Origin: Mucilaginibacter glaciei
Lineage (GTDB): Bacteria; Bacteroidota; Bacteroidia; Sphingobacteriales; Sphingobacteriaceae
NCBI RefSeq assembly: GCF_014773245.1
Contig: NZ_JACWMX010000006.1
Location: forward strand, 248,001-312,000
DNA length: 64,000 bases
Direction: 5' to 3'
Shown here: one piece after another, positions 9,142 through 17,335 of the stretch
Layout: each line of letters begins with the position of its first letter
How positions within the stretch are numbered: position 1 is the first letter of the stretch
Translations under genes and position numbers: made by a program
Notes under the pieces: model-generated
What the model was told of the DNA's origin: nothing
Seen by the model: only the letters and a program-made list of their open reading frames with translations
Databases searched by the model: none

Positions 9142-10515
9142 ATGAAAGAAGATCAGGAAGCATCGCGCAGGGGCTTTATTAAAAAACTGGCAACCACCGC
9201 CGCGGCTGTTACAGCCGGCAGCAGTTTGTTAGCCACCGATAAACCCGGTAGTTTTTACTATTTAAAACAGCAATACAACAACTTTGGCCCTAACGACCAG
9301 GTAAACATTGCACTGATAGGCGCAGGCGGCATGGGCACGTCTGATACCAATACAGCACTTCAAGTGCCTGGTGTTAAACTGGTTGCCGTTTGCGATCTGT
9401 ATGACGGCCGCCTTAAAGATGCCAAAACTAAATGGGGTGCCGACCTTTTCACGACCAAGCATTATAAAGAAATATTAAGCCGCAAGGATATCGACGCGGT
9501 GATCATCGCCACACCCGATCACTGGCACCAGCAGATCTCTGTTGATGCGATGCATGCCGGCAAGCACGTGTACTGCGAAAAGCCGATGGTACACTCCGTT
9601 ATGGAGGGCCCGGCGGTAATTAAAGCGCAGCAGGAAACCGGAATGGTTTTCCAGGTGGGCAGCCAGGGTGTATCATCTTTAGGGAATGAGAAGGCCCGCG
9701 AACTTTTAAAAAGCGGCGCAATTGGGGATTTGAATTATGCCGAAGGCTTTTGGGCCCGCCGCGGTGCGGTAGAGGTTTGGCAATACCCCATCCCCGATGA
9801 TGCATCTACCCAAACCATTGATTGGGATACCTATATCAGTAATGCACCTAAACGCCCGTTCGATTCTAAAAGGTTTTTCCGTTGGAGGAACTACACCGAT
9901 TATGGCACCGGTATGGCGGGCGATTTATTTGTGCATTTGTTTAGCAGCCTGCATTTTATCACCGGCTCGATGGGGCCTAATAAGATCTATGCATCGGGCG
10001 GGTTACGCTACTGGAACGATGGCCGCGAAGTGCCGGATGTTTTGTTAGGCACCTTTGATTATGCCAAAGCCGCGGCACACCCGGCGTTTAACCTATCCTT
10101 ACGCTGTAACTTTGTAGACGGCACCAGCGGCACCACTTACCTTAAACTGGTGGGCAGCGAAGGCTCGATGGATATTACCTGGGATAGTGTGACCCTTAAA
10201 CGCAACAAAACCATTGATAACAGCGACCCTTTCTACATCGAAAAAATGAAGCAGATGGGCCAAACCAACAGCGGCCGTAAAATGATGCTACCACCAGAGC
10301 AGATCACCTACGACGCCGAAAAGGGTTACCTGGGCGGCCCCTATGATCACATGAATAACTTTATTAACGCCATCCGCAACAAGGGTAAGGTAACCGAGGA
10401 TGCGGTATTTGGATATCGCGCAGCAGCCCCTGCACTGCTATGTAACGACAGCTACTTTAAAAATGCCCCTATGTTTTGGGACCCCGAGAAAATGAAACAG
10501 GTAAAATCAGTATAA
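9142..10515 (+). CDS. Gfo/Idh/MocA oxidoreductase with Tat-type leader
   Basis: The 457-residue protein begins with a twin-arginine-like leader (SRRGFIKKLATTAAAVTAG, residues about 8-26), so it is probably exported folded. The Rossmann motif IALIGAGGMGTSD follows at about 56, then ATPDHWHQ (about 125) and the family signature EKPM (about 147). Family members oxidise or epimerise sugars and inositols with NAD(P). The long C-terminal domain, ending near YRAAAPALLCNDSYF, fits the secreted Bacteroidota subgroup. It is a single-gene unit with a terminator after it and palindromes upstream. The substrate is unknown. Confidence 0.9.
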   Translation: MKEDQEASRRGFIKKLATTAAAVTAGSSLLATDKPGSFYYLKQQYNNFGPNDQVNIALIGAGGMGTSDTNTALQVPGVKLVAVCDLYDGRLKDAKTKWGADLFTTKHYKEILSRKDIDAVIIATPDHWHQQISVDAMHAGKHVYCEKPMVHSVMEGPAVIKAQQETGMVFQVGSQGVSSLGNEKARELLKSGAIGDLNYAEGFWARRGAVEVWQYPIPDDASTQTIDWDTYISNAPKRPFDSKRFFRWRNYTDYGTGMAGDLFVHLFSSLHFITGSMGPNKIYASGGLRYWNDGREVPDVLLGTFDYAKAAAHPAFNLSLRCNFVDGTSGTTYLKLVGSEGSMDITWDSVTLKRNKTIDNSDPFYIEKMKQMGQTNSGRKMMLPPEQITYDAEKGYLGGPYDHMNNFINAIRNKGKVTEDAVFGYRAAAPALLCNDSYFKNAPMFWDPEKMKQVKSV

Positions 10516-10520
10516 CAAAA

Positions 10521-10552
10521 AACGCCTCCTGAAAACCGGGAGGCGTTTTTTG
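10521..10552. terminator. Bidirectional rho-independent terminator
   Basis: The nine-base arms 10521-10529 and 10539-10547 are perfect reverse complements around a 9-base loop. T6 follows on the plus strand and A-runs precede it, so it can serve both convergent genes. Confidence 0.9.
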
Positions 10553-11581
10553 TTAATAGAACTTTGGCAGCGGGTTCAGGTCCCTATCCTGCCTCTGATG
10601 CCAGTATGGATAAATCGGGGCCATTTCACTTGCCGCATCCAGCTTCTTAACCTGGTCTGTAGTCAGGTTCCATCCTACTGCCTCCAGGTTTTGTTTTAGT
10701 TGTTCTTCGTTGCGGGCACCTATCACCAGGTTAGCGACAGTCGGGCGTTGCAACAGCCAGTTGAGCGATACCTGCGCTACCGATTTGCCTACTTCTTCGG
10801 CTACTTCGTCCAGCGCATCTACAATGGTGTAAAGGCGTTCAAAATCTGTCGCGGGGCCATGGCTACCACCTTGTGCCAAACGGTTATCTGCCGGCACCGG
10901 TACGCCCCTGCGAAACTTACCACTCAATCTACCTGATGATAGTGGGCTCCATACAATGGTACTCACCTTTTGGTCGATCCCTGCGGGCATCAGTTCCCAT
11001 TCAAATTCCCTGTCTAATAAAGAGTAATATGCCTGGTGCGCTATATATTTCGACCAGCCGTAACGCTCAGAAACCGACATGGATTTCATCAGATGCCAGC
11101 CTGAAAAATTGGAGCAGGCAATGTACCGCACCTTGCCGCTGGTTATCAGATCGTCCAGCGCGTGCAGGGTTTCTTCAACAGGTGTATTACCGTCAAATCC
11201 GTGCATATGGTAAATGTCTATATGGTCGGTGTTCAGCCTGCGCAGGCTATTCTCTGCCGAGCGGATAAGGTGAAAACGTGATGAGCCGTAGTTGGGGTCG
11301 TCGCCCATTTTAAAGGTGGCTTTGGTCGATATCAGTACCTCGTTACGGATGCCTTCGAGCGCCTTACCCAATATCTCTTCCGATACCCCGCCCGAATACA
11401 CATCGGCGGTATCGAAAAAGTTAACACCGGCATCCATACACAGGCGCACCAGCTTTTTAGCTTCGTCTAACTGCGTATCGCCCCAGGCTTTAAAAAAATT
11501 ATTGGCGCCGCCAAAGGTCGCGGTTCCGAAACTCAATACGGGCACCTTTAATCCCGAGCCGCCTAATTGTCTGTATTCCAT
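10553..11581 (-). CDS. Aldo/keto reductase
   Basis: The 342-residue TIM-barrel protein has the AKR elements FDTADVYSGG (catalytic Asp and Tyr, about 57-62), LISTKATF (Lys, about 85), DIYHMHGFD (His, about 125) and the cofactor loop VIGARNEEQLKQNL (about 295). It reduces aldehydes or ketones with NADPH in the cytosol. It resembles the AKR11/YajO-type group; the substrate is not predictable. It converges on the Gfo/Idh gene and shares its terminator. Confidence 0.93.
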   Translation of the reverse strand: MEYRQLGGSGLKVPVLSFGTATFGGANNFFKAWGDTQLDEAKKLVRLCMDAGVNFFDTADVYSGGVSEEILGKALEGIRNEVLISTKATFKMGDDPNYGSSRFHLIRSAENSLRRLNTDHIDIYHMHGFDGNTPVEETLHALDDLITSGKVRYIACSNFSGWHLMKSMSVSERYGWSKYIAHQAYYSLLDREFEWELMPAGIDQKVSTIVWSPLSSGRLSGKFRRGVPVPADNRLAQGGSHGPATDFERLYTIVDALDEVAEEVGKSVAQVSLNWLLQRPTVANLVIGARNEEQLKQNLEAVGWNLTTDQVKKLDAASEMAPIYPYWHQRQDRDLNPLPKFY

Positions 11582-11704
11582 ATGTCGATGTTTTTATAAG
11601 TAGAAATTCAAATTTCGGGGATAGCGGTAAAAGTTGTATCACAGGAATAACATAATACCGACCGCTGATTTAAATGATTTTAGGATTACGCTGATGAAAA
11701 AGCC

Positions 11705-11801
11705 CGCGTCATTGCGCGGAGCGATAGCGACAAAGCAATCCCCGACATGCTCGTAGTCTACTTGTCTATCGGGGGATTGCTTCGTACCTCGCAATGACGC
11801 G
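11705..11801. repeat. Interspersed palindrome (CGTCATTGCG family)
   Basis: The outer arms CGCGTCATTGCG and CGCAATGACGCG and the inner arms GCAATCCCC/GGGGATTGC form an imperfect palindrome of about 97 bases. It resembles non-autonomous palindromic elements that are common between genes in this phylum. The rest of the 11582-11816 gap shows nothing. Confidence 0.75.
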
Positions 11802-11816
11802 TTTATAAAAAAGCGG

Positions 11817-12320
11817 CTACAACCGCTTCTCGTAACACAAAAACCGCAAGCCCGGTCTAAAATTCAGGCTGATCTCGCCCGAGTAGGTGTACCCTAGTTT
11901 CGGGAAAAGTTTTTGCGTTGCCTGGTTATTGGTGTTAGTGTCTATGCGCAATAGGGGGATATTCTGGCGGATGGCCTCTTCTTCGGCCTTGTTTAATAAT
12001 TGCTCCGCTATACCCCTGCCCCTGTAATGTGGACTAACTGCTAACCGGTGAGTAACAATGGCCTGCTCGGTAATATCCCAGCCTGCCTGGGTGTATTCTT
12101 CGCTTTGATCATGGGTAATGGCGATAACGCCTGCAATGGCATCATCAATATCAGCTACCCATAACTGGTTAAGGCTAATGTCGCGCTCAAATACTTCGGG
12201 ATTAGGGTAATCGTCGCTCCATTGCAAATTACCGGTTGCGCGCATCAGGGGCACCACATCTTTTATCAGCAACATGATATACGGGATATCGGCAAGGGTA
12301 GCAAGGCGGATAGTCATCAA
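11817..12320 (-). CDS. GNAT-family N-acetyltransferase
   Basis: The 167-residue protein has a GNAT fold with the acetyl-CoA motif HYRGRGIAEQLLNKAEEEA (about 97-115) after beta strand LAVSP, and a conserved C-terminal LRIDTNTNNQATQKLFPKLG stretch. It transfers acetyl groups to an unidentified amine. It is 66 bases downstream of the S24 regulator on the same strand, with only short CATCTGCATAT repeats between them. Confidence 0.9.
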   Translation of the reverse strand: MMTIRLATLADIPYIMLLIKDVVPLMRATGNLQWSDDYPNPEVFERDISLNQLWVADIDDAIAGVIAITHDQSEEYTQAGWDITEQAIVTHRLAVSPHYRGRGIAEQLLNKAEEEAIRQNIPLLRIDTNTNNQATQKLFPKLGYTYSGEISLNFRPGLRFLCYEKRL

Positions 12321-12386
12321 TTTAAAAGTAAAAATTCAAAAATAAGAACATCTGCATATCCGCATATTTGCTCATCTGCACATCCA

Positions 12387-13079
12387 TTAATGGTTATGCT
12401 TTTTATGGATATCCTTTACCAGGCAAAGCTTTTTGATCTCGTCTATCCGGATGGGGAACGGCGCGTACTTTAAACGGTTGCCTATCATTTCGGTAACGTT
12501 ATCTGAGTGGGCAATCACTTCTTCGGGGTTATCGCTGGCCAGCAGGCGCTTATACATACGATAATCACCCCATTCAATATAGTAAACCTCGCCGGGCAAT
12601 ATCTTGCGGTCGCTGATAATTTTCAATGCCACCCAGCAGCCGTTTTCCAGGTAAGGATACATAGAATGCCCCCAAACCGGCAGGGCGAAATCGCACTCCT
12701 CGATCCCGGGGAAGTTCATGCGGCCAACCGGGCGCGAGTCGTTAATGTCGTTGTAAACCTCTACGCCCGATGCCGTCGCAATGATATCGTACATCGGGAT
12801 TCCTTCTTCTGTCATGGCAGATACAGTTTTATCTGTACTCTTCTTTATCCCCAATATATCACTGTATTTATCCTTAAATATCTTTAGCTTTTCCGGGTCG
12901 ATATTTTGGCGGCTTTTAATAATCTCAGTAATACTGCTGGCCGAGTTAAAACCAAGCGACTCGGCCAACTCGGTATTATTATTAAATGCTTTACCTCGCA
13001 ACTGGTTATATAAAATAATAAACTCCAGTGTTTCGGGGCGTATAGTTTTAATTTTATTAGGCTTCGATGCGTCTTCCAT
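12387..13079 (-). CDS. S24/LexA-like repressor with N-terminal HTH
   Basis: The 230-residue protein has an N-terminal helix-turn-helix region (about 20-60, TELAESLGFNSASSITEIIK) and a C-terminal S24 peptidase domain. The serine lies in GHSMYPYLENG (about 138) and the lysine in YRMYKRLL (about 172), the self-cleavage dyad of LexA/CI-type repressors. Such proteins repress prophage or SOS genes until RecA-stimulated cleavage. It is divergent from a set of small genes, with a promoter and a palindrome between. The phage at 18817 lacks its own repressor, but whether this protein controls it is unknown. Confidence 0.85.
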   Translation of the reverse strand: MEDASKPNKIKTIRPETLEFIILYNQLRGKAFNNNTELAESLGFNSASSITEIIKSRQNIDPEKLKIFKDKYSDILGIKKSTDKTVSAMTEEGIPMYDIIATASGVEVYNDINDSRPVGRMNFPGIEECDFALPVWGHSMYPYLENGCWVALKIISDRKILPGEVYYIEWGDYRMYKRLLASDNPEEVIAHSDNVTEMIGNRLKYAPFPIRIDEIKKLCLVKDIHKKHNH

Positions 13080-13103
13080 ATAAATAAAAAATAATTACAG
13101 ATT

Positions 13104-13139
13104 TATCTTGATTTAAATAAAGATTATTCTGTATATTTG
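13104..13139 (+). promoter_or_regulatory. Promoter with overlapping palindrome in the repressor divergent region
   Basis: TATATTTG (13132-13139) matches the Bacteroidota -7 element TAnnTTTG. A weak -33 TTG (13108-13110) lies 21 bases upstream. ATCTT-N10-AAGAT (13104-13123) forms a palindrome that overlaps the -33 region and could be the repressor's operator. A 16-codon frame (13190-13240) follows. Confidence 0.5.
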
Positions 13140-13289
13140 AATCGTCAATATTTGCTAATCTAATACAAATTATTAACAATCCAACTATCATGAATAAAGA
13201 ATATCAAGAAAGTACTTTACAAGCAATCCGGGCGGGTTAAAATGGTTTGGCTGCCTCCATATAATTTAAAATCCAAAAAAACATATCCG

Positions 13290-13463
13290 ATGCATATCGC
13301 CTACAGCGCCCTGCGCCCTACCAATAAAACCGAGTTAAAAAGCAACGAATTGCAGCAACGGCTGGATGCTTACCAGGCTATCTGCGAAAAATACAGCCGC
13401 GAGATAGCCGCCATACAAAAGTACCTGCCGGGATGGACGCCTGCCTTTGAACGGAAGGGATAA
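13290..13463 (+). CDS. Small conserved-looking protein
   Basis: The 57-residue frame from ATG 13290 (MHIAYSALRPTNK) has a central amphipathic helix (NELQQRLDAYQAICEKYSRE) and ends with YLPGWTPAFERKG. A start at 13242 is also open but adds 16 residues of poor composition. It lies in the unit divergent from the S24 repressor. I do not recognise a function; the helix and compact size suggest a regulatory or scaffold role. Confidence 0.5.
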   Translation: MHIAYSALRPTNKTELKSNELQQRLDAYQAICEKYSREIAAIQKYLPGWTPAFERKG

Positions 13464-13480
13464 ACTTTTTAATAAGAAAG

Positions 13481-13549
13481 GTCATCCTGAGCCTGTCGAA
13501 GGAAACGCGTTGGAATGGCTGCCTAATGGTTCGACAAGCTCAACATGAC
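13481..13549. repeat. Interspersed palindrome (GTCATCCTGAGC family)
   Basis: Twenty-base imperfect arms at 13481-13500 and 13530-13549 (GTCATCCTGAGCCTGTCGAA against TTCGACAAGCTCAACATGAC) flank a 29-base centre. A related GTCAT palindrome is inside the phage at 33018-33109. Confidence 0.7.
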
Positions 13550-13579
13550 AAACTACTACAAAACAATAAAACTATTAAC

Positions 13580-13996
13580 ATGAAACTAACTCAAAAACTT
13601 AAAGACCAGCTATGGTGGATGATCATATCTGTAGATTACGATTACAGTCGCATTTGCATTGCCGAACATGAACTGAACGAAGACACCTTTTCCCTTTGGC
13701 TGGAGGATAAGCAAGATTTTAAAAACTCCCTGGACGAATGCCTGCTGCTGGATATCAGCCTGAAACAATTTGCAAAGATCATCAAAACCGAGGGACTGAA
13801 CAGTTACGAAGGAACTAAAGTACACCCCACCAAAAACTTTGCCTATAAAACACGGATACAGATCAACGAGGCCATTAACTGGTACCGCGAAGATGCATCA
13901 TTAACAGAGCAGCAATGGGCGCGCGAGGCGGTGTTACGCAACGTGCTCACCTACCTGGTGGAAACCGAAGCGGCGACAGAACAGGAATGGATTTAG
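13580..13996 (+). CDS. Hypothetical protein
   Basis: The 138-residue frame starts at ATG 13580 (MKLTQKLKDQLWWMIISVDYD); the open frame reaches further up but only through the repeat. The protein is soluble and acidic, with aromatic clusters (LWLEDKQDFKNS, INWYREDASLTEQQW) and no signal peptide or membrane helix. I do not recognise the family. It is the last of the plus-strand genes divergent from the S24 repressor, which could link it to the same regulon. Confidence 0.6.
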   Translation: MKLTQKLKDQLWWMIISVDYDYSRICIAEHELNEDTFSLWLEDKQDFKNSLDECLLLDISLKQFAKIIKTEGLNSYEGTKVHPTKNFAYKTRIQINEAINWYREDASLTEQQWAREAVLRNVLTYLVETEAATEQEWI

Positions 13997-14119
13997 AAAG
14001 TGGAAAGTTTAAAGTTATGTGCAGAAAGCTGAAAGCAAGGTAGAATACAAAACAATTGATTTCACCTTCCGTGTTATGCCATTAAGCATAGTCAGCATTT
14101 TAAATCAATGATGCTAATC

Positions 14120-14452
14120 TTATTTAGTTTTGATCAGTTGCTCTTCTTCTACGTCCACCAGTTCTTCCACTTCGCTTAAAGCCTCGGCCGGGGTGGCGTT
14201 GTACTGTAACTTCCGGAAACGCCAGATAGCAAAGGCTGGTTCCTGAAAACGGTTGATAAGTTTAAAGAATTTAGGAAAGTTGTGAACCTCGTCCAACAGT
14301 ACGCCGGTAACGATGCCGTTGTTATCCAATATTTCGCGGATGGTGTACTCCTTATCCCTCGTGATCCAGATCTCAAAATCACGGCGGATCTCTTCGTTCT
14401 TATCAGGGTCAATCTTATCGTTTACGCAAATAACTTTATCACCAGGCCTCAT
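14120..14452 (-). CDS. Hypothetical protein
   Basis: I chose the ATG at 14452 (MRPGDKVICVNDK); 14461 is also in frame. The 110-residue protein has a beta-rich first half (GDKVICVND, WITRDKEYTIREI, GIVTGVLLDEVHNF) like a small barrel, then a helical segment and an acidic C-terminus (EALSEVEELVDVEEEQ). It has no signal peptide. Similar short proteins occur in this phylum but I know no function. Confidence 0.6.
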   Translation of the reverse strand: MRPGDKVICVNDKIDPDKNEEIRRDFEIWITRDKEYTIREILDNNGIVTGVLLDEVHNFPKFFKLINRFQEPAFAIWRFRKLQYNATPAEALSEVEELVDVEEEQLIKTK

Positions 14453-14519
14453 ATAAGGCAAAATTAAAAATTCAAAAGTAAAAAACCGTACATGTTGTGT
14501 AATAAACCTAATCAGATTT

Positions 14520-14580
14520 GTACGTATTACGTTATACGTTTTACGTACAACGCCCCAGGTAAGACGTACGACTTATAACG
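14520..14580. repeat. Cluster of TTACGT/TACGT motifs
   Basis: TACGT-type motifs recur five times in 60 bases (GTACGTATTACG, ATACGTTTTACGTAC, GACGTACG). The cluster ends at the histidine kinase stop codon. It could fold into a hairpin; no gene is visible in the 14462-14580 gap. Confidence 0.35.
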
Positions 14581-15666
14581 TCAACTACCCGTCGGCATAG
14601 ATACGTAAAACACCGTGCCTTCACCTTCGGGGCTTTCTACCCAAATGCGACCGCCCTGCAGTTCGGTAAATTCCTTACAAAGCAGCAGGCCAAGGCCAAC
14701 ACCCTTTTCGTTATCGGTACCAAAGGTTGATGCCGCACGGAGCGAGAACAGTTCGGCTTGCTTTTCAGAAGATATACCGATACCATTATCGCGGATGATG
14801 AGCCAGCACTCGCGGCCAATATGTTTGGCCTTAAAGCTTATCTGCCCGCCATGCGGGGTAAACTTAATGGCGTTATTGATCAGGTTACGAATAACCAGCT
14901 GCAGCATGTCGCTGTCGGCAACAATTTTTACCTCCCAGTCAATCTCGCTAATAAGCGTAATATCCTTTTTAAGCGCAATTGAGCGTTCCAGTTCAATAGT
15001 ATTAAATAAAGACTGGCGCAGGGTTACATAGCCCAATTTAACGTTTACCCCGTCCATTTGGGCTTTTGACCATATCAGCAACTTACCCAGCATGTCTATA
15101 GTGCTGCGCGTTACCTTCAACAAGTCGCCCTCTACCATTCGGCGCTCGTCGGTTTCCAATTCGTACTCGGTAACCATCTCCAGGTAGTTTTGAATATTGC
15201 TTAACGGAGAGCGCAGGTCGTGCGCAATGATAGACATCAGTTTGTTTCGCTCGGTATTAACACGTTCCAACTCGTGGTTCTGATCAACTATCTGGTGGTT
15301 CTTTTGCTCTATGGAAGTAGCCTTATCAGATGCCGACCGTTTTTCGTGATCGTAGTTGCGGCGTAAATAAGTGACGGTGTAATAGATCACTATAACCACC
15401 ACAATATAGCCCGATGTTATATCGAAATACCGACTCTCCTTATTCATATAAGTATCGGGTATCAGTTGAGGCCAACTATATTCTATGTAATGCAGCAGGC
15501 AAATAATCAATATATTAACAGCTACCCATGGCTTTTGCTGCGATTTTGGCACCACACATAGTACCAGTAAAATACTCAGACCCATCAGTACGTCTGTTGG
15601 GCCATAGGTGCCCGAGTTATAAATGAAGTTAGCGATAAAAAGCACGTGCCCGGTAACCGCAAACAT
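14581..15666 (-). CDS. Membrane-bound sensor histidine kinase (orphan)
   Basis: From the ATG at 15666 the protein has 361 residues: several membrane helices, a coiled coil (about 118-140), the H-box IIAHDLRSPLSNIQ (His about 149), the N-box VIRNLINNAIKFTPHGG and the G-boxes IRDNGIGIS and GVGLGLLLCKEF. The same frame stays open upstream to 15927 and encodes further hydrophobic segments (FHSLCVIAIFALAYNVPF, GLPLIALISLVAVIIF). The true protein is therefore probably longer, but that stretch has no ATG, GTG or TTG. No response regulator is adjacent. Confidence 0.9.
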   Translation of the reverse strand: MFAVTGHVLFIANFIYNSGTYGPTDVLMGLSILLVLCVVPKSQQKPWVAVNILIICLLHYIEYSWPQLIPDTYMNKESRYFDITSGYIVVVIVIYYTVTYLRRNYDHEKRSASDKATSIEQKNHQIVDQNHELERVNTERNKLMSIIAHDLRSPLSNIQNYLEMVTEYELETDERRMVEGDLLKVTRSTIDMLGKLLIWSKAQMDGVNVKLGYVTLRQSLFNTIELERSIALKKDITLISEIDWEVKIVADSDMLQLVIRNLINNAIKFTPHGGQISFKAKHIGRECWLIIRDNGIGISSEKQAELFSLRAASTFGTDNEKGVGLGLLLCKEFTELQGGRIWVESPEGEGTVFYVSMPTGS

Positions 15667-16025
15667 GATAAAGGTAGAGTTAAACTTACGCTGGCGGCGC
15701 GACCGATAATACAGAAAAGAAAAGATGATAACAGCAACCAGGCTTATTAAAGCGATAAGCGGCAGGCCGATAAAATAATTAAAGGGAACATTATATGCCA
15801 GCGCAAAAATGGCAATTACACATAGGGAGTGAAATATCCTGGTCTCTAACGAAAACTCGGCAGTGGGCCCCGTAATATGGATCCAGAGTTTGTTGATATA
15901 CCTAATAGTAGCACTTATAATAACGGATTAGGGGTAGTACAATTATAATAATAATATTTAACCAAGGCAAAATAATATTCCAGAAAGCTATAATTGTAGC
16001 GCACAGGTAGCTTAAATATTAGGCG

Positions 16026-16050
16026 CAAAAAAAGCCGGGCACTGCCGGCT
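16026..16050 (-). terminator. Terminator of the RRM protein gene
   Basis: The AGCCGG/CCGGCT stem (16033-16038 with 16045-16050) is followed on the minus strand by a run of seven T, 30 bases past the RRM gene stop. Confidence 0.8.
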
Positions 16051-16080
16051 AATCAAAAAAGAAAATATTATAAGGGGTTA

Positions 16081-16377
16081 TTAATTACGGCTAAAGCCTC
16101 TGTTACCACCACCACCATTGCCACCAAAACCGGGGCCCTTATCTTCGGCAATGTTTACAGTAATGCGTTTGCCGTAATAGCTTTGCCCGTTCATGCATCT
16201 TATCGCTTCTTTAGCTTCTGCCTCGTTCACCATTTCAACAAACCCAAAACCCCTGCTCTCTTTTGTTTCACGATCTTTAACAATTCTGAGTGATTTAACA
16301 GGCCCAAAATCTCCAAAAACCGCATTTAGTTCGGCCTCACTCACTTCAAGCGGAAGGCCTCCAATAAATACTTTCAT
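16081..16377 (-). CDS. RRM RNA-binding protein, glycine-rich
   Basis: The 98-residue protein is one RNA recognition motif. RNP2 is VFIGGL (residues 3-8) and RNP1 is ESRGFGFVEM (about 41-50), with the key aromatic residues present. A short Gly/Asn-rich tail (GFGGNGGGGNRGFSRN) follows. Such proteins bind single-stranded RNA and are often cold-regulated in Bacteroidota. It stands alone with its own terminator. Confidence 0.94.
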   Translation of the reverse strand: MKVFIGGLPLEVSEAELNAVFGDFGPVKSLRIVKDRETKESRGFGFVEMVNEAEAKEAIRCMNGQSYYGKRITVNIAEDKGPGFGGNGGGGNRGFSRN

Positions 16378-16544
16378 TAATCTCCTTTTGTTTTTTTACA
16401 AATGTACACAAAAAAGGCCAATTTTGAAAGAATTAGCGGGATTAAGACCGCGTATAACGCCCTTTTTTACAATAAACTGTCAATACAAAAAAGGGCTGTT
16501 TTAAAAAGACTGTTTAAAAGCTGTGGCGGCTGTTTGTCTTAGCA

Positions 16545-17132
16545 TTATTTTTTGATCTTCAGGTCGAATTTGCCTTCTACCCTGTAAAATGGCGAACCTT
16601 CCTTATCATCTTTAGCCAGGAAGGTAAAGAATGATCCTTTGGCCAAAACAGTATCGCGGCGATAGTCGGTAAGTTTAATGTTGCCCGCATCGCCGGTTTC
16701 CGTAAAACGGGTAAGGCTGTACTGTTGGGTGTGCATAGCATCGGGCCTTAATATTAACTGGCTGCCCTCTATGCCACGAGTTACATCGGTGGCGGCCATT
16801 CCTTTTGAGGAAAGGCCAAAACTCATAGTGTGATCTTTATTAATGGCGGTAACACCAAAATATTTATCATCGCCCACATTCATGTTCACAAAAGCGATAG
16901 AATCTGTAGCGGCATCAAATTTATAAGTAGAATCTTGCACCCTGATAATAAGGGTGCCGCTAAGGGCAAGGTAATTACCCGGCGACGATTTGGCGATTGC
17001 GCTATCGGCTTTCACTACCGCCTGTTGCCGTGCAATCTCGCTATCTGTAGCATCTTTCTGGCAAGATGAGGCCATACCCGAAAGTAGCAAAGCAACACAA
17101 ATACACCAGTTAGTAAACCTTTTTAGCTGCAT
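16545..17132 (-). CDS. Secreted lipoprotein of unknown function
   Basis: Starting at ATG 17132 (MQLKRFTNWCICVALLLSG), the protein has a lipoprotein signal with the lipobox ASSC near residue 23. The 170-residue mature part is beta-rich (NYLALSGTLIIRVQDSTYKF, FFTFLAKDDKEGSPFYRVEG). An ATG at 17147 is also possible. I do not recognise a domain. It should be anchored in the periplasm or outer membrane. Confidence 0.75.
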   Translation of the reverse strand: MQLKRFTNWCICVALLLSGMASSCQKDATDSEIARQQAVVKADSAIAKSSPGNYLALSGTLIIRVQDSTYKFDAATDSIAFVNMNVGDDKYFGVTAINKDHTMSFGLSSKGMAATDVTRGIEGSQLILRPDAMHTQQYSLTRFTETGDAGNIKLTDYRRDTVLAKGSFFTFLAKDDKEGSPFYRVEGKFDLKIKK

Positions 17133-17335
17133 AACGAATAGATGCAATAAACTTAATGAAAAACAACTTAACTATGACCTCCAACACTCCTTTTAGCTAA
17201 AATTTAACAATTTTTAACTTACTATATAAACGAGATCGCAATTAAAAAGGTTTGTTTTTTTTCACCATGCTTTTTAATTATTTACGCTGATAATTAAACT
17301 TTTACAAAACGAAAGGGATCAACGTTAAATTTTTG

